Shown: in pieces, positions 62,110 through 64,000 of the stretch
How positions within the stretch are numbered: position 1 is the first letter of the stretch
How the letters are laid out: the number at the start of each line of letters is the position of its first letter
DNA from: Saprospiraceae bacterium
Lineage (GTDB): Bacteria > Bacteroidota > Bacteroidia > Chitinophagales > Saprospiraceae
Reading direction: 5' to 3'
Length of the DNA: 64,000 nucleotides
NCBI GenBank assembly: GCA_028280415.1
Contig: JANQLV010000025.1
Location: 55,353-119,352 of the forward strand
Made by a program: the position numbers and the translations under genes
Notes under the pieces: generated by a model
What the model was told of the DNA's origin: nothing
What the model saw: only the letters and a program-made list of their open reading frames with translations
Databases searched by the model: none

Positions 62110-64000
62110 TTATTTTTCAATTAAAATCATCTTCTTAGAAGCTGATTCATTAGCGGTGCTCACCCGGTAGTAGAATATTCCTGAAGAGGGTAAATCTCCT
62201 CTGTCTATCTCCACTCTGTTATAACCCGATGCATAATTGCCTTCCATGCTGTAGACTATTCTACCCGATACATCATATATCTCTACTTCTACTAATCCAC
62301 TTTCCGGCAAACTAAAACCGATCATCGTCGTCAACTTGAATGGATTCGGCTCGTTCTGATACAACTCAAAGACCTTCAAGCCCTTTTCTTCCTCTACTTC
62401 TTCAAACTCCAGCAATACATTCAGCAATTCGCCGCCCTGATACGCTTCCGCTCTCGTATAGTCTGAACTGATGCTCAATACTCCACTCAGCATTACATCT
62501 GTTTTAGATACTAACACCACTCTAATCATTGCTTCTTCGGCACTTATATCCCTAGCCTCTCTCTCATTCCAGCTCAAAGTCACTACCCCTGGTTTTACCA
62601 TACCATAGTGTTGGTCTTCAAAGCTACTCAATGCCAGGCCTTCCAGCTCTATTAGTTCTACCTCAGATTCATCATAATTCATGGTAAACTGGAAGCCTTC
62701 TATTCCACTGAAGTTCTGGGAATGAAGTTCGATTTCGTATCGCTCCCCGGCTTTCAGCAATTCATCTTTGGCAGAGATACGCAAGTCTCCCAGGCCACTT
62801 CTGTCAGTTGGCTCTCCCATCAAGCTGGAGGTCCATGAATCCAGATTCAAATCTCCTATCTTCACGGCTATGAAATCCGCTATCTCTTCCTCTATTCCTT
62901 CTATCGAATAGACTTCCGGAAAGCTTGTCGCAAATGGATCTTCTGCATTCGGGAATACAAAATCCGCATCCACAAAGCGCCAGCTCGTATTATTCATAAA
63001 CTCATCGTCAATGAATAGAATAGCTCTTCTTAATAACAGAATATCAAGAGTCGATATACTTCCACTCTTATTAATATCCGCTGCTATTCGCTTATACGGT
63101 GAATCCAATTGATCGATATTCAATATATGGCGATGTAACAATACTAAATCATAGGTTGATACTCCATTCAACAGATCATCGTTTTTGTATGGTACAAGGC
63201 TCAGGTTTTCTTCGTAGTCCAGTTCTGGAATTCCATAAGCTCCATCCTCTTCTGTGTAATCCATATCCGGTATACCGGCGGTTCCGCCTTCTATCCCGAT
63301 CTGTACATTCGCGACAGCCTCTGCATCTTCCCTCTGAATATTTCCACTTATATTGATCGTATTCGGTGGGAGTTTCGTATTGAAGATGCCCGTCACTGAA
63401 CTTGAGTTCCCACAGCCATCCGTCGCTATAAATTCTACTACTATCGCCTGAGGTCCTCCTGCACAGTTCAACTGTGGGTTTACCGGATTCGTCGTCCAGC
63501 TAATATCTTCTCCCCAACAGCCATCTATTGCCTCTGCTCCGCCCTGTGTCGATAACCATTCTTCAAAGATTTGTTCCGTCACTGCATTACAGGGCACTAA
63601 TACCTCCTGAGGTGCTTCAAATATGATCGGAGCCTCTGTATCCGTAATAATGATCGTTCCTACACAACTAGTCGTTACACCACATTCATCCGTTGCAAAG
63701 AAGGTCACATTTGTAAAATTATTCCCCAAACACAGCCCCGGATTCCCATTGAAGTTATTGCTTACATTTACTGCTCCACCGCAAGAAGAGGTCGCTGTCA
63801 CCGAAGCGATCCATGCTTCAATTAAATGATTTGTATCTCCATCCTGACAGTTAAAGATCTGTAAGGTCTCCGGACAATCTATTACCGGACCTTCATTGAT
63901 GAAGCTGATCGTCTGGATATGTACTGCTGTTCGACCGCATTCATCTCTTGCTGTATAGGTATACTGTACATTTGAACCACTACAGCCCAATGTTCCATTT
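62110..64000 (-). CDS. T9SS type A surface protein with dockerin- and cohesin-like segments, N-terminus outside window
   Basis: The frame is open from the right edge (reading N-G-T-L-G-C-S in frame at 63999-63979) to the stop at 62110. At least 630 residues are visible, and the true start is beyond the window. The N-terminal part shows HYR-like or Ig-like repeats with Cys pairs (ARDECGRTAVH, ATDECGVTTSC, ATDGCGNSSS). A dockerin-like segment follows (NGVSTYDLVLLHRHIL, AADINKSGSISTLDILLLRRAIL), with two Ca-loop-like D-x-N-x-S repeats. A cohesin-like segment follows (LHSQNFSGIEGFQFTMNYD). The C-terminus is a T9SS type A domain (LYQNEPNPFKLTTMIGFSLP, GYNRVEIDRGDLPSSGIFYY). Confidence 0.88.
   Translation of the reverse strand, partial: NGTLGCSGSNVQYTYTARDECGRTAVHIQTISFINEGPVIDCPETLQIFNCQDGDTNHLIEAWIASVTATSSCGGAVNVSNNFNGNPGLCLGNNFTNVTFFATDECGVTTSCVGTIIITDTEAPIIFEAPQEVLVPCNAVTEQIFEEWLSTQGGAEAIDGCWGEDISWTTNPVNPQLNCAGGPQAIVVEFIATDGCGNSSSVTGIFNTKLPPNTINISGNIQREDAEAVANVQIGIEGGTAGIPDMDYTEEDGAYGIPELDYEENLSLVPYKNDDLLNGVSTYDLVLLHRHILNIDQLDSPYKRIAADINKSGSISTLDILLLRRAILFIDDEFMNNTSWRFVDADFVFPNAEDPFATSFPEVYSIEGIEEEIADFIAVKIGDLNLDSWTSSLMGEPTDRSGLGDLRISAKDELLKAGERYEIELHSQNFSGIEGFQFTMNYDESEVELIELEGLALSSFEDQHYGMVKPGVVTLSWNEREARDISAEEAMIRVVLVSKTDVMLSGVLSISSDYTRAEAYQGGELLNVLLEFEEVEEEKGLKVFELYQNEPNPFKLTTMIGFSLPESGLVEVEIYDVSGRIVYSMEGNYASGYNRVEIDRGDLPSSGIFYYRVSTANESASKKMILIEK

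Overview
The window reads as a chromosome segment from a Bacteroidota bacterium, most likely of the Saprospiria/Lewinella type. The evidence is type IX secretion (T9SS) C-terminal sorting domains on several large secreted proteins, signal peptides ending in '-Q', Bacteroidota-style promoter boxes (TAnnTTTG), SpII lipoproteins, a hisG-(hisD-hisC)-hisB-hisH-hisA-hisF-hisIE operon, and very little Shine-Dalgarno signal. No rRNA, tRNA, transposase, phage gene or CRISPR array was seen.

Layout. 0-4.2 kb: an ECF sigma factor with a membrane-anchored partner that runs off the left edge, a methyltransferase, a GH3 lipoprotein and a GNAT acetyltransferase. 4.2-10 kb: a three-gene minus-strand operon encoding a SIR2-like/TIR-like fusion, a membrane-spanning nSTAND NTPase and an exported WD40 protein. 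It looks like a split, transmembrane relative of STAND conflict or immune systems and is the most novel item here. 10.1-17.7 kb: the complete histidine operon, with a HisD-HisC fusion, led by two consecutive His-codon leader peptides that each have their own attenuator terminator. 17.9-30 kb: a PAP2 phosphatase, a NYN nuclease-like protein, a tricorn-type protease, an M28 peptidase, a DinB/YfiT-like protein, a WD40/histidine kinase/response regulator operon and a divergent BNR-propeller protein. 30.5-34.7 kb: a Cys-rich exported peptide, tandem FKBP lipoproteins, a candidate structured RNA, an M43-type metalloprotease lipoprotein and an HD-type hydrolase. 34.7-41.6 kb: a second ECF sigma with an anti-sigma-like TonB-C/carboxypeptidase-regulatory protein, two exported proteins carrying related regulatory-like domains (one with a vWA domain), and an ABC-2 exporter pair.

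42.5-59.7 kb is dominated by cell-surface proteins: a Gly/Asp-rich T9SS protein, a 2770-residue T9SS type B giant with 14 tandem ~51-residue repeats, a CotH-family T9SS protein and a smaller T9SS protein. Between them lie a 53-residue membrane protein with a good promoter and terminator, Ddl and a PaaI-like thioesterase. 60-62 kb: a third ECF sigma factor, two small membrane proteins and an Hsp20 chaperone, probably stress related. 62.1-64 kb: a T9SS protein with dockerin-like and cohesin-like segments that runs off the right edge.

All calls were made by eye from the sequence and remembered family motifs. No database search or structure prediction was run.
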